Shown here: in pieces, positions 36,598 through 45,150 of the stretch
Layout of the letters: each line of letters begins with the position of its first letter
How positions within the stretch are numbered: the stretch's first letter is position 1
NCBI RefSeq assembly: GCF_016464015.1
Contig: NZ_JACDXT010000045.1
Location: 42,312 to 106,311, forward strand
Direction: 5' to 3'
DNA length: 64,000 nucleotides
Origin: Psychrobacter sp. bablab_jr014
GTDB lineage: Bacteria > Pseudomonadota > Gammaproteobacteria > Pseudomonadales > Moraxellaceae
Program-made: the position numbers and the translations under genes
The notes under the pieces: model-generated
The model's input: the letters and a program-made list of their open reading frames with translations, nothing else
Database searches by the model: none
What the model was told of the DNA's origin: nothing

Positions 36598-36660
36598 TAG
36601 CCCATTTAATTGTTAACGTTTGAATTGAAGACACGCCCTAGATAATATGCGGTTTTCCGC
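36598..36660 (+). repeat. Repeat unit carrying a promoter, copy 1
   Basis: This unit of about 45 bases is also found at 62466-62516. It is bracketed by CTAG at 36597-36600 and 36638-36641, enclosing 37 bases. The conserved part includes TTGAATTGAAGACACGCCCT. A GCGGTTTTCCGC mini-hairpin follows. Confidence 0.6.
36620..36648 (+). promoter_or_regulatory. Promoter-like pair upstream of the CPBP gene
   Basis: TTGAAT (36620-36625), a 17-base gap and TATAT-like TAATAT (36643-36648), 44 bases before the ATG. The -35 half is inside the repeat unit. Confidence 0.5.
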
Positions 36661-36692
36661 CGTTATTCTGATTTCTACGTACTGAGTTTTTT

Positions 36693-37457
36693 ATGTCTGC
36701 ATCTGTGGCCAATGCGTCCAAATCGCCTGTATTTTCGCGTACTGCTACGGTGGTACTGGTCATCGGTATGCTATTGCTGTTTTTGGTTGCTCAGCTGGTT
36801 GGGGTGTATTTGGCAGGCGCGCTCTTGTTGCCGAGTGCCGATACCCTAAGCGTGGTCGATATTTTGTCCTTGGGCGGTAGCGATGGCACTATTGTCAGTC
36901 TATCGGTGCTGTTTAGCGCAGTAATGTTGAGCGCGGTCAGCATCGCATTGGTACGTATGCGCGGTGCGTCACTAAAGCACTACTTGGCAGTGCGCTTGAT
37001 AACGTGGCGCACGACCCTTGTCATGCTGGGACTTTGGCTACTATATGCATTGATTAGCCAAAGTCTGACCTATTTATTAGACGAAGACACCATGCTGTTT
37101 ATGGATGTCTTGTACCGTTCGGTCAATCATTTATGGCTCTTGGTTCTTGTGGTGGTGATTGTCGCGCCAATATACGAAGAGTTGGTGTTTCGTGGCCTGC
37201 TGTGGTCAGCGATAGCCGAGCAGTTTGATTCAAGCGCACATCCCAAGCGCGGCGCACTCGTTGCCAGCGTGTTGACCAGTGTGCTTTTCGCGGCGATTCA
37301 TCTACAATATGGGTTTTATGAGCTTGGTTCGCTCGTGGTGTTGGCGCTACTGTTTGCCTATGCGCGCTACCGCTCAGGCTCGATACTGCTGCCGATTGTC
37401 TTGCATATTGTTAATAATGGTATGGCTATGTGGCAGTTTGTCAGCCAAATGCCTTAA
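36693..37457 (+). CDS. CPBP-family intramembrane metalloprotease
   Basis: This 254-residue inner-membrane protein has about seven hydrophobic segments. The CPBP (Abi) motifs are present: motif 1 YEELVFRGLLW (about 161-171) with the paired glutamates and Arg, motif 2 FAAIHLQYG with its His, and the third motif LPIVLHIVNNGMAM. These residues form the active site of Rce1-type proteases. Bacterial members have varied roles (bacteriocin immunity, protein processing) and the substrate here is unknown. A strong terminator follows. Confidence 0.87.
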   Translation: MSASVANASKSPVFSRTATVVLVIGMLLLFLVAQLVGVYLAGALLLPSADTLSVVDILSLGGSDGTIVSLSVLFSAVMLSAVSIALVRMRGASLKHYLAVRLITWRTTLVMLGLWLLYALISQSLTYLLDEDTMLFMDVLYRSVNHLWLLVLVVVIVAPIYEELVFRGLLWSAIAEQFDSSAHPKRGALVASVLTSVLFAAIHLQYGFYELGSLVVLALLFAYARYRSGSILLPIVLHIVNNGMAMWQFVSQMP

Positions 37458-37483
37458 TACTTATTCTTTTTAGCCAGCCAATC

Positions 37484-37520
37484 AAAAAAGCGCGCCCAGT
37501 CATCACTTGGCGCGCTTTTT
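37484..37520. terminator. Bidirectional terminator
   Basis: Perfect 12-base stem AAAAAGCGCGCC / GGCGCGCTTTTT with a 12-base loop, between the convergent CPBP gene and dusA. Confidence 0.9.
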
Positions 37521-37553
37521 ATGTATTCAAAATCAAGCTTTGCAGCATTAAAG

Positions 37554-38528
37554 TTAAGCCTCAGGATTAAGTGCCAAAACCTCGTCAGCAGCCTGCTTGA
37601 TGTCTGCAATCTTTAAATGTGGCTTGCCACTTAAAGCCTGTCGCCATTTGCGCGCGCCTGTTAAGCCTTGAAACAGGCCCAAATAATGACGCGTCATCGT
37701 TGGCAGCGCTTCGCCTTGTGCCACTTGTTTTTCTAAATACGGATACAGTACGGCAAGCACATCAGCGCGCGATGGCACAGGCGTGCCCCACAAGCGATTT
37801 GCTTCAGCAAGCAGATAGGGATTGTGATAAAACGCGCGCCCAATCATCACGCCATCGACATGTTGTAGATGCTGCTCAATGTCCTCAATCGTGGTCACGC
37901 CGCCATTAATCTCAATCTCAAGGGTAGGGAAGTCTTGCTTTAAGCGGTACACATCATCATAGCGCAGCGGCGGAATCTCGCGGTTTTGCTTGGGACTGAG
38001 CCCTTGTAGCCATGCGGTACGCGCATGCACGATAAAGCGCTCACAGCCAGCAGCAGCGACCGTCTCCACAAACTGATGCATAAACTCATAACTGTCAAAG
38101 TCATCAATACCGATGCGATGCTTGACCGTCACAGGGATGTCAACCGCTGCTTGCATCGCAGAAAATGCCTTGGCTACCGTCTCAGGCTCTGCCATCAGAC
38201 ATGCCCCAATTTTATTGTGTTGGACACGGTCAGATGGGCAGCCGACATTGATATTGACTTCATCGTAGCCGTACTCTTGCGCCAGTATCGTGCATTGCGT
38301 CATCTCGTCTGCATCTGCACCGCCAAGCTGTAGCACCAGCGGATGCTCAAGGGTATCAAAGCGCAGATGACGCTCACGATTGCCAAAGAGCAGCGCACCT
38401 GTGCTTATCATCTCGGTATACAGATAGACATGCGGATTGAACAATCGCGCAAAGTAACGGTAGTCAGTCGTGGTCCAGTCAATCATCGGCGCAATCGACA
38501 ATCTCTTATTTTTCATTAAATCAATCAT
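37554..38528 (-). CDS. dusA: tRNA-dihydrouridine(20/20a) synthase DusA
   Basis: This 324-residue FMN enzyme reduces U20/U20a in the tRNA D-loop with NADPH. It has the TIM-barrel start LSIAPMIDWTTTDYRYFARL, the active-site NINVGCPSDRVQ with the catalytic Cys near 98, KHRIGIDDFDSYEF, HARTAWLQGLSPKQNREIPP and the phosphate-binding INGGVTT and DGVMIGRAFYHNP. The DWTTTDYR and KQNREIPPL segments identify DusA rather than DusB or DusC. The start at 38528 has an AGG five bases upstream. Confidence 0.95.
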   Translation of the reverse strand: MIDLMKNKRLSIAPMIDWTTTDYRYFARLFNPHVYLYTEMISTGALLFGNRERHLRFDTLEHPLVLQLGGADADEMTQCTILAQEYGYDEVNINVGCPSDRVQHNKIGACLMAEPETVAKAFSAMQAAVDIPVTVKHRIGIDDFDSYEFMHQFVETVAAAGCERFIVHARTAWLQGLSPKQNREIPPLRYDDVYRLKQDFPTLEIEINGGVTTIEDIEQHLQHVDGVMIGRAFYHNPYLLAEANRLWGTPVPSRADVLAVLYPYLEKQVAQGEALPTMTRHYLGLFQGLTGARKWRQALSGKPHLKIADIKQAADEVLALNPEA

Positions 38529-38751
38529 TTAGCCTGAAAGCCTTGCTAGGTATAGGTTTGCATTATTTTGTCCTCTGCAATGTAAGCGGCGCCATACCGA
38601 TTCATATCAATTAAAATGAGCAGGCATGACACCATATTTACACCACAGCCACTAAAACTCGTCATGGTACAAATGGACAGGATAATAAAGCGCCTATTGT
38701 AAAAGGTTTTGCCAATAAATGCAGCCCAGTCCATCACCCCATGAGCCATAC

Positions 38752-40056
38752 CTAACGCAGTACATGATCAATGCCCTTAAACTCAGGTAGGTTGTAAAAA
38801 TACAACCCCATAATGATACCGATAATACTGACGAACGCTGTATATAGCGCAGGCGAAAAGCTGATAATACTTGTTAAATAACTGATGACAAAGGGCATAA
38901 CGCCGCCAACAAAGGCATACATGACGTTATAAACAATCGACAGGCCACTCACACGCACGTTGGTCGAGAACATCTTTACAAACACAGCAGGTACCATACC
39001 GATAATGCCTGCCGCAAACCCTAAAAGCGCATACATAATCAGCAGATAATCGCCCCCTGCCTGTAACTGGTAGAAAAAGGCAAACACTTGTAAAATCAGA
39101 AAGGCGCAGCCAATGATTAATATCTGGCCGAAGTTATTGTTGTTAGAAATGACGCCATAAAATACACAGCCAATCATCATAAACACCAAGCCTAAACTGT
39201 GCGAAAAGTTAAATAAATCATTATCTACAGAAAAATTCAGTGCCGTCAGCTCAGGCATCAATAGCACCACAACCAAAGTGATGCTGGAGATAACTAATGT
39301 GAGCATCATGGTGACAAATATTGCCTGACGACAATGGGTTACCAACAGCTTTAAAGGGCGCGGTTTATAGTCGGCAGGTAGCGTTTTTTGCATCTGCAAA
39401 AAGTACGGTGACTCCTTAATATAACGCCAGCCTAAAAGCGGTAGACAACTGATTAGTGCGGCTAACATAAATGGAAAGCGCCAGCCGTAGGCCAGCATCT
39501 CACCAGGGCTTAATGTATTTGTCAACCAGCTGAAAAATGCATTACAAAACAGCACGCCCAAAATGAAACTGGCAGTAATATAACTACAACCAACCGTTAA
39601 ATACTGACGTGGTAGATGCTCAGAGATGAATATCCAAGACAAAGGCACATAGACCCCAAACGCCATGCCCTGAATCAAACGCAGCACAATGAATAGCAGT
39701 GGTGCAGCAACCCCCCATTCGGCATAAGAAGGGATTAACGCCATCGCAAACATTGTGCCTGCTGTCACCATCAGTGTCGCAATGAATACAGGTCTACGCC
39801 CGACAATGTCTCCATAACGTCCAAAAAAAAGTCCCCCTAATGGGCGAGCTAAATAACCAGCGGCAAATAGCCCTAGGCTTTGTACCCCCGAAAACTGCTT
39901 ATCCATATTGGCCGAAAACATCGTGGTTGAAATAATGTCTGCTAAATACAAATAAATCAGAAAATCAAAAAACAAGACCGCACTACAGGTGCAGGTAAAA
40001 GCAACCATATTTTTATCTTGTGTTGACATCAAGGCGTATGGTGAACGATTTGGCAT
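38752..40056 (-). CDS. MFS transporter, metabolite:H+ symporter (MHS) type
   Basis: This protein of about 434 residues has twelve membrane helices. The MHS-type conserved loop GYLARPLGGLFFGRYGDIVGRRP (between helices 2 and 3) is visible in parts as ARPLGGLFFGRYGD and GRRPVF. GWRFPFMLAALI after helix 6 and an RxSG motif (VRVSGLSIVYNVMYA) are also typical of the proline/betaine/shikimate/citrate symporters. The N-terminus FTCTCSAVLFFDFLIYLYLA is normal for the family. The substrate cannot be assigned. ATG at 40056 is preferred over GTG at 40068; neither has a strong ribosome binding site. Confidence 0.85.
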   Translation of the reverse strand: MPNRSPYALMSTQDKNMVAFTCTCSAVLFFDFLIYLYLADIISTTMFSANMDKQFSGVQSLGLFAAGYLARPLGGLFFGRYGDIVGRRPVFIATLMVTAGTMFAMALIPSYAEWGVAAPLLFIVLRLIQGMAFGVYVPLSWIFISEHLPRQYLTVGCSYITASFILGVLFCNAFFSWLTNTLSPGEMLAYGWRFPFMLAALISCLPLLGWRYIKESPYFLQMQKTLPADYKPRPLKLLVTHCRQAIFVTMMLTLVISSITLVVVLLMPELTALNFSVDNDLFNFSHSLGLVFMMIGCVFYGVISNNNNFGQILIIGCAFLILQVFAFFYQLQAGGDYLLIMYALLGFAAGIIGMVPAVFVKMFSTNVRVSGLSIVYNVMYAFVGGVMPFVISYLTSIISFSPALYTAFVSIIGIIMGLYFYNLPEFKGIDHVLR

Positions 40057-40111
40057 AAACAAACACACTTATTAGAGCGTGTGGCGCAACAGAGTATGGC
40101 CACAAAAGTAA

Positions 40112-40143
40112 AACAACAAGGCAGCCACAAACGATAAGCTGCC
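40112..40143 (-). terminator. Terminator of the ClsC-like gene
   Basis: Minus-strand GGCAGC / GCTGCC with a 12-base loop, followed by TTGTTGTTTT. Confidence 0.5.
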
Positions 40144-40192
40144 CTAAGCTATATAGCACCTACCGAAGTAGCGTAGGCATGTATCATTATGG

Positions 40193-41842
40193 TTATAACA
40201 GCCAATCAATCGGCAACCACGACATGATGGTCAGCCAAATATGATCGGTAAAGTCTACACGTGGCTCACTGTCATAGACCATAGGCTCACCGTTTTCAAG
40301 CGTATGCCACTCAAGTCTATCTGCATCTGTCAGTTTGACTTCATAGGCTTGGTTTAGCAGATCGTTACTGAGCGCTTCGTGCAACTGGCGCGCCAGCTCG
40401 TCATCATTAATGATAACGCCCATTTCTGTATTGATATTCGCAGAGCGTGGATCGACGTTATATGAACCGATAAAGACTTGATGGTCATCAACAGCAAAGG
40501 TCTTAGCATGCAGGCTCGTTGACGACTGACTGCGCGCTTTCCACAGTTTGTTGTCGCGCTTTTCATCACTGGCTGTTGATTTTAGCTCGTAGATTTTGAT
40601 ACCTGCTCTTAATAGCTTAGGACGCCACTGGCTATAGCCAGAATGCACCGCAGTCACATCGGTTGCATCAAAAGAGTTGGTTAAAATTTTGATATCAATC
40701 CCTGACTCAGCCAGCTGAACTAAGGTATCCACACCATTTTTGGTGGGTACAAAGTAAGAGGAGATGATGGTCAGCTTGTCTGAAGGGCGACCGAGTAGGG
40801 TGCGCAGCTGATGTACCAAGTTGGTCTCAGCGGGGGCGGTTTTGCTGAGTTTTTTGACATCGTCACTCAAAAACTGCATGTCTGTCCAGCGAAAGAGAAT
40901 CCGCTTACTGATTAAATCGGTATCAATCGTAGAGTCCTCAATCGCCGATTTATAGACCGAAAGACTGCTTTGTAGATGCTCCGCCTCATCAACACTGAGC
41001 TTATCAAGACCTGCAATAAAATCTTTGGGCGGATTGTCCTCAGGTTTTATCAAGGTTTCTATATCAAAGGATAGATTGGATGACCAATAGTTAACGAAGC
41101 TGTTATCAATATCGCCAACCACTTTACCAATCAGCAAAACATCAAGATCCGCAAACTGGCTGCGCTGGTCGTTACTCATGTATTCATTGCCAATATTGCG
41201 CCCACCAATAATGGTAATTTGCTTATCAAAAATCATGCTTTTATTGTGCATACGCCGATTGATACGCGGTAAACCTGTCACAAAATTGAGCGCTTGAAAT
41301 TTACGATGCATCAAAGGATTGATGATACGTACGGCAATGTTTGGGTGGCTAGAAAAACGCAATAACTGTTGGTCAAGCTCAGGACTGCTATTAAAATCAT
41401 CGAGCAATAAGCGCACAATCACCCCGCGCTCGGCCGCATCCCACAAGTCTCTAAGCAGTAATTGGCCTGCTTGGTCATCGTGCCAAATATAGTACTGCAC
41501 GTCAATGGTGCGCTTGGCCATACCCGTTAAAATACTGCGCGCAGCAAAGGCATTCGCACCTGTTACAATCGGATGATAACCTGATAAATCGGGGTGGATT
41601 TCGTTTTGCTCACTGATGGCCGCGACCAAATCAGTCGCTTCGGTAGACGCGCCGCCCACGGTATTGTCTTGGGCGGCCGCATCGTTTGTTTTTTGGTACA
41701 GTGTATTGATGCGCTCAGAGAGTACCAGACTTTTGGCCAAATGTGGTTCTGGGGGGAGACTTTGGCAAGCGCTTAACGGCACTATCAGCACCAACACCAG
41801 TATCAGCAGTAAGTAACCAGAATCTATCTCAAACATTGGCAT
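40193..41842 (-). CDS. Phospholipase D/cardiolipin-synthase-like lipoprotein (ClsC type)
   Basis: This 549-residue protein has a hydrophobic N-terminus ending in the lipobox LSAC (Cys about 26), so it is probably lipid-anchored. Two HKD catalytic motifs are complete: HNKSMIFDKQITIIGGRNIG (about 200) and HAKTFAVDDHQVFIGSYNVD (about 445). Each lies in a PLD-type half. The spacing and the DVQYYIWHDDQAG start of the first half match ClsC/YmdC, which makes cardiolipin from phosphatidylglycerol and phosphatidylethanolamine in E. coli. The lipid substrate here is inferred. It is a single-gene unit ending at a hairpin. Confidence 0.85.
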   Translation of the reverse strand: MPMFEIDSGYLLLILVLVLIVPLSACQSLPPEPHLAKSLVLSERINTLYQKTNDAAAQDNTVGGASTEATDLVAAISEQNEIHPDLSGYHPIVTGANAFAARSILTGMAKRTIDVQYYIWHDDQAGQLLLRDLWDAAERGVIVRLLLDDFNSSPELDQQLLRFSSHPNIAVRIINPLMHRKFQALNFVTGLPRINRRMHNKSMIFDKQITIIGGRNIGNEYMSNDQRSQFADLDVLLIGKVVGDIDNSFVNYWSSNLSFDIETLIKPEDNPPKDFIAGLDKLSVDEAEHLQSSLSVYKSAIEDSTIDTDLISKRILFRWTDMQFLSDDVKKLSKTAPAETNLVHQLRTLLGRPSDKLTIISSYFVPTKNGVDTLVQLAESGIDIKILTNSFDATDVTAVHSGYSQWRPKLLRAGIKIYELKSTASDEKRDNKLWKARSQSSTSLHAKTFAVDDHQVFIGSYNVDPRSANINTEMGVIINDDELARQLHEALSNDLLNQAYEVKLTDADRLEWHTLENGEPMVYDSEPRVDFTDHIWLTIMSWLPIDWLL

Positions 41843-42445
41843 AATAAATGAACCCTAACTGTACTGAAACCAAAGCCAACAAAAAGCAAGTTATAAAAAG
41901 TTAATAAAACGTCTATCAATATGGTTATAAGAAAATCTGATAAACGGTAAAATATGACAAAAAATAAAATCAATCGTCCCAAACGATGAGCGAAACATTA
42001 TGTTTCATAATAACGACTTCTTGGTTTTTAATATGTAGCAGACTGTTATCAAACAAGCCTTTGAGCTGCCAAAATTGTAATAACAGTGTAGTTACCGCCG
42101 TTCTTACGCACTATTTGTGCTGGGATAACCATGCGATCATGACGCTAATATAAAAATATATGAATTAAAATCGGCTTATTGTACCCAAAAAAGCAGTTGT
42201 CTCAGACAAAATGTCGTTTTTGTTGATTGTTAAACAAAAAACATATCCTATAAAAAATCAATTACCGTGCTGATTTGACCAGACAGTAGCCTGATGACCG
42301 TCTGCAAAGTCGCTGCTGCGGTGCATAAGCGAGCGTGCTATGATAGGTGGCATTTACACACACAGCCAAATGATACAACATGCACGCATAAGTGAGCGTG
42401 GCTGAGAGGCTGTCAGTCAGATACCAACAAAAAAACGGACGATTT
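41843..42445. other. 0.6-kb AT-rich non-coding gap upstream of metZ
   Basis: There is no plausible gene here. It holds an interrupted palindrome TTGTC-TCA-GACAA (42197-42209). A promoter-like TTGTTA (42227-42232), 16-base gap and TATAAA (42249-42254) follows. A direct repeat CATAAG-Y-GAGCGTG occurs at 42324-42337 and 42387-42400, in what would be the metZ leader. I do not recognise a SAM or other methionine riboswitch. Confidence 0.45.
42227..42254 (+). promoter_or_regulatory. Candidate metZ promoter
   Basis: TTGTTA, a 16-base spacer and TATAAA lie about 190 bases before the metZ start, just downstream of the TTGTC/GACAA palindrome. Confidence 0.4.
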
Positions 42446-43708
42446 ATGAGTCAAAATACCCAAAATGCTACCAACCTCGATGCCAACTGGCGTGATGATG
42501 CCTTAGACTTAAGCCAAGATTACGGTATGCAAACCATCGCCGTACGTGCAGGTCAGCACCGCACCGATGAGGGCGAGCACGCCGAGCCGATTTTTACCAC
42601 CAGCTCTTATGTGTATGAGTCTGCCGCCGATGCTGCCGCGCACTTTGATGGTGGTAAGACGGGCAATGTCTACTCACGCCACACCAACCCAAGCGTGCGC
42701 ACCTTTGAGCGCCGTCTTGCTGCGCTCGAAAACGGTGAGCGTGCGGTAGCGACTGCCTCAGGCATGGGCGCGATTTTGACCATGTGTCTGGCGTATTTAA
42801 AAGCAGGCGACCATCTGCTCGCCGCCAATCAGCTGTTTGGCTCATCAATTGGTTTGTTTAACAACTATATGGCAAAGCTTGGTATCGAAGTCAGCTATGT
42901 CGATTGCTTTGACAATGACGCGTGGGCGAATGCCGTGCAGCCGAATACCAAAGTGATGTATTGCGAAAGCCCAAGCAATCCGTTAGCGCAAATTTGCGAC
43001 ATTAAAGCTTTAAGCAAAATCGCCCGCGCCAATGATATCTTATTGGTCGTGGACAACTGCTTTGCTACGCCAGCCTTGCAGCGTCCGCTAGAGCTGGGCG
43101 CGGATGTGGTCATTCATTCAGCGACCAAATATCTGGACGGTCAAGGGCGCGTGCTTGGCGGCGCATTGGTCGGCAGCGATGCCTTGATGCAAGAAACCTT
43201 TGCCGTGGTGCGTACGGGCGGTATCAGCATGAGCCCGTTTAACGCGTGGGTGTTTACCAAAGGGCTTGAGACGCTTAAACTGCGTATGCAGGCGCATTGC
43301 CACAATGCCAACCAAGTGGCGGCATTTTTGGACGCGCATCCAAAAGTCAGCAAAGTGCATTTTTCAGGACTTACTGACCATCCTGCGCACGCATTGGCGC
43401 AAGCGCAGCACCATCTCAAAGACAGCTACGGCGCGATTATGGGCTTTGAAGTTAAAGCCTCAGCGGATAAAGACGAAAAAGCCGCCGCGTGGCATGTGAT
43501 TGACAACACGCGCATGATATCTATCACTAATAATCTTGGCGATGCCAAAACCACCATCACCCATCCTGCGACCACCACGCATTTTCGCTTGACGCCAGAA
43601 GCGCGTGCAGAAGCAGGTGTCAAAGACGGCTTAATTCGCCTATCGGTCGGGCTAGAGGACGCTGATGACATTATCAAAGACTTGGCGCGTGGTTTAGACA
43701 GTTTATAA
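42446..43708 (+). CDS. metZ: O-succinylhomoserine sulfhydrylase MetZ
   Basis: This 420-residue PLP enzyme of the Cys/Met metabolism family makes homocysteine directly from O-succinylhomoserine and sulfide. It has the cofactor-phosphate region SGMGAILTMCLAYLKAGD, the substrate Tyr in NVYSRHTNPSVRTFE, VVDNCFATPALQRPLELGAD and the Schiff-base lysine in VIHSATKYLDGQGRVLGG. The HATKxxDGQGR form points to MetZ rather than MetB or MetC. The ATG at 42446 has GGAC upstream; an 18-codon extension upstream is not family-like. It is a single gene with a long leader. Confidence 0.92.
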   Translation: MSQNTQNATNLDANWRDDALDLSQDYGMQTIAVRAGQHRTDEGEHAEPIFTTSSYVYESAADAAAHFDGGKTGNVYSRHTNPSVRTFERRLAALENGERAVATASGMGAILTMCLAYLKAGDHLLAANQLFGSSIGLFNNYMAKLGIEVSYVDCFDNDAWANAVQPNTKVMYCESPSNPLAQICDIKALSKIARANDILLVVDNCFATPALQRPLELGADVVIHSATKYLDGQGRVLGGALVGSDALMQETFAVVRTGGISMSPFNAWVFTKGLETLKLRMQAHCHNANQVAAFLDAHPKVSKVHFSGLTDHPAHALAQAQHHLKDSYGAIMGFEVKASADKDEKAAAWHVIDNTRMISITNNLGDAKTTITHPATTTHFRLTPEARAEAGVKDGLIRLSVGLEDADDIIKDLARGLDSL

Positions 43709-43809
43709 AGATGGCGGTATAATCAGCGCCAGCGCATCGTTATGATGCTCACGATTACAACGAATTTAGTTTTTAGGTATTCCCTTATTCACCAGCACTC
43801 GAGGCAGTT

Positions 43810-44139
43810 ATGAACATTCAAGCATTGATGCAGCAAGCACAAAACATGCAAAAGAAAGTCGAAGCCAATGTCGAATCGGCAAAAAAAGAATTGGCAAATA
43901 AAGAAGTCCACGCAGAAGCGGGCAGCGGTCTGGTCAAAGTGACCATGACAGGTCGCCATGTGGTCAAGCGCCTAAGCATCGACCCAAGCCTACTTGAAGA
44001 CGAGCCTGATATGATTGAAGACTTGATTGCTGCGGCAATTAACGATGCGGTACGTCAAGCGGACGAGCTGTATGAAGAGACCATGGCGGGCGCAACTTCG
44101 GGCATGGGCTTGCCACCAGGCATGCAAGGCTTGTTCTAA
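43810..44139 (+). CDS. ybaB: YbaB/EbfC nucleoid-associated protein
   Basis: This 109-residue DNA-binding protein starts [18 protein letters not shown]. It has the family core [21 protein letters not shown] (seen as [15 protein letters not shown]) and [17 protein letters not shown], and ends [12 protein letters not shown]. It dimerises and binds DNA without strong sequence preference. The usual neighbour recR follows 235 bases downstream; dnaX, often upstream, is not here. The ribosome binding site is GAGG. Confidence 0.93.
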   Translation: MNIQALMQQAQNMQKKVEANVESAKKELANKEVHAEAGSGLVKVTMTGRHVVKRLSIDPSLLEDEPDMIEDLIAAAINDAVRQADELYEETMAGATSGMGLPPGMQGLF

Positions 44140-44173
44140 ATAAGTCTTTTGATCAAGCATAAACATAAGCGAT

Positions 44174-44210
44174 TGACTGCTGTTTTTTTAGTGTAATAAA
44201 ACGGCAGTCA
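44174..44210 (+). terminator. Hairpin between ybaB and recR
   Basis: TGACTGCTGTTTT pairs with AAAACGGCAGTCA (13 bases, one G-T pair). No T-run follows, so it may attenuate rather than terminate. Confidence 0.4.
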
Positions 44211-44374
44211 GCGCGGATTTGGGGTTGTTATCCATAGGATGCGACCCCATTTTTATAGATGGGCTTTGTGATTGATACCATTTATTTTCAATAACTTAGC
44301 AGTATTATAAACAAGAATAACCGCAATCACAGACCGCCGATGACTACTAATCGCAACAGATAAAGGAAGCCGCT

Positions 44375-44968
44375 TTGCTTACAGCCAAGTTTGATGCACT
44401 GGTACAACAGCTGCGTATCCTCCCAGGGGTAGGACAAAAGAGCGCCCAACGTATGGCGCTGCATTTACTGAGCAAAAAACGCCCACAAGGTATGGCGCTC
44501 GCCGCCGCGCTTGATGAGGCGATGCGCGGTATCGTTGAGTGTCAGCACTGCCACAGCTTTAGTGATGAGGCGGTGTGTCCACTGTGCCAAGACCCGCGCC
44601 GTGATGACAGCGTGTTGTGCGTGGTTGAGACGGCGGCGGACGTGATGGCGATTGAGCAGACGGCGGGCTATCAGGGGCGCTATTTTGTGTTGGGCGGGCA
44701 TTTATCGCCCATTGACGGTATCAGTGCCGATGATTTGCATATCGACCAGCTGGTACAGCGCGTGCAGCAAGAGCCGATAGATGAGCTGATACTCGCCACA
44801 GGCACGACCGTTGAAGGGCAGACCACCGCGCATTTTATCAGCGAGGCGGTCAGCCGCCATGTGCAAAAGGTCACGCGTCTTGCGCAAGGCGTACCTATGG
44901 GCGGCGAGCTTGAGTATTTGGACAGCATGACGCTGGGTCAAGCGCTACAAAACCGCGCTTTTTTATAA
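44375..44968 (+). CDS. recR: Recombination mediator RecR
   Basis: This 197-residue protein works with RecF and RecO to load RecA at gaps. It has a helix-hairpin-helix ([20 protein letters not shown]), a C4 zinc finger CQHCHSF-x5-CPLC (about 57-72) and a Toprim domain with [15 protein letters not shown] and [14 protein letters not shown]. The length is typical. The start is TTG at 44375, supported by AAAGGAAG six bases upstream and by alignment to the family N-terminus. Confidence 0.95.
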   Translation: MLTAKFDALVQQLRILPGVGQKSAQRMALHLLSKKRPQGMALAAALDEAMRGIVECQHCHSFSDEAVCPLCQDPRRDDSVLCVVETAADVMAIEQTAGYQGRYFVLGGHLSPIDGISADDLHIDQLVQRVQQEPIDELILATGTTVEGQTTAHFISEAVSRHVQKVTRLAQGVPMGGELEYLDSMTLGQALQNRAFL

Positions 44969-45150
44969 GGTATTTTTTAAATACAAGTGTTAAACCATGA
45001 GATGATAACCCCTTTAGTTGTACTTTTTGTGCGTGTTATCTCTTTGTCATAAAGATGTTATTATACTGGGCAAGCGCGCCATCTTACGTGGCTTTGCTTG
45101 CCCTTTTTTATATGCGTCCTATTTTTATCCTGATAATAAGGTATTGTTCT

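Noticed and set aside
38546..38749. A 67-codon open frame between dusA and the MFS gene
   Set aside because: It has no ribosome binding site, an odd composition and no family resemblance, so it is treated as chance.
42395..42425. GGCTGAGAGG near metZ as part of a TPP or SAM riboswitch
   Set aside because: The other conserved TPP (CCTGAT...) and S-box elements are missing.
45055..45150. N-terminal extension of RNase D starting at 45055
   Set aside because: The extra residues are hydrophobic and not in the family; GTG at 45151 has a good ribosome binding site.
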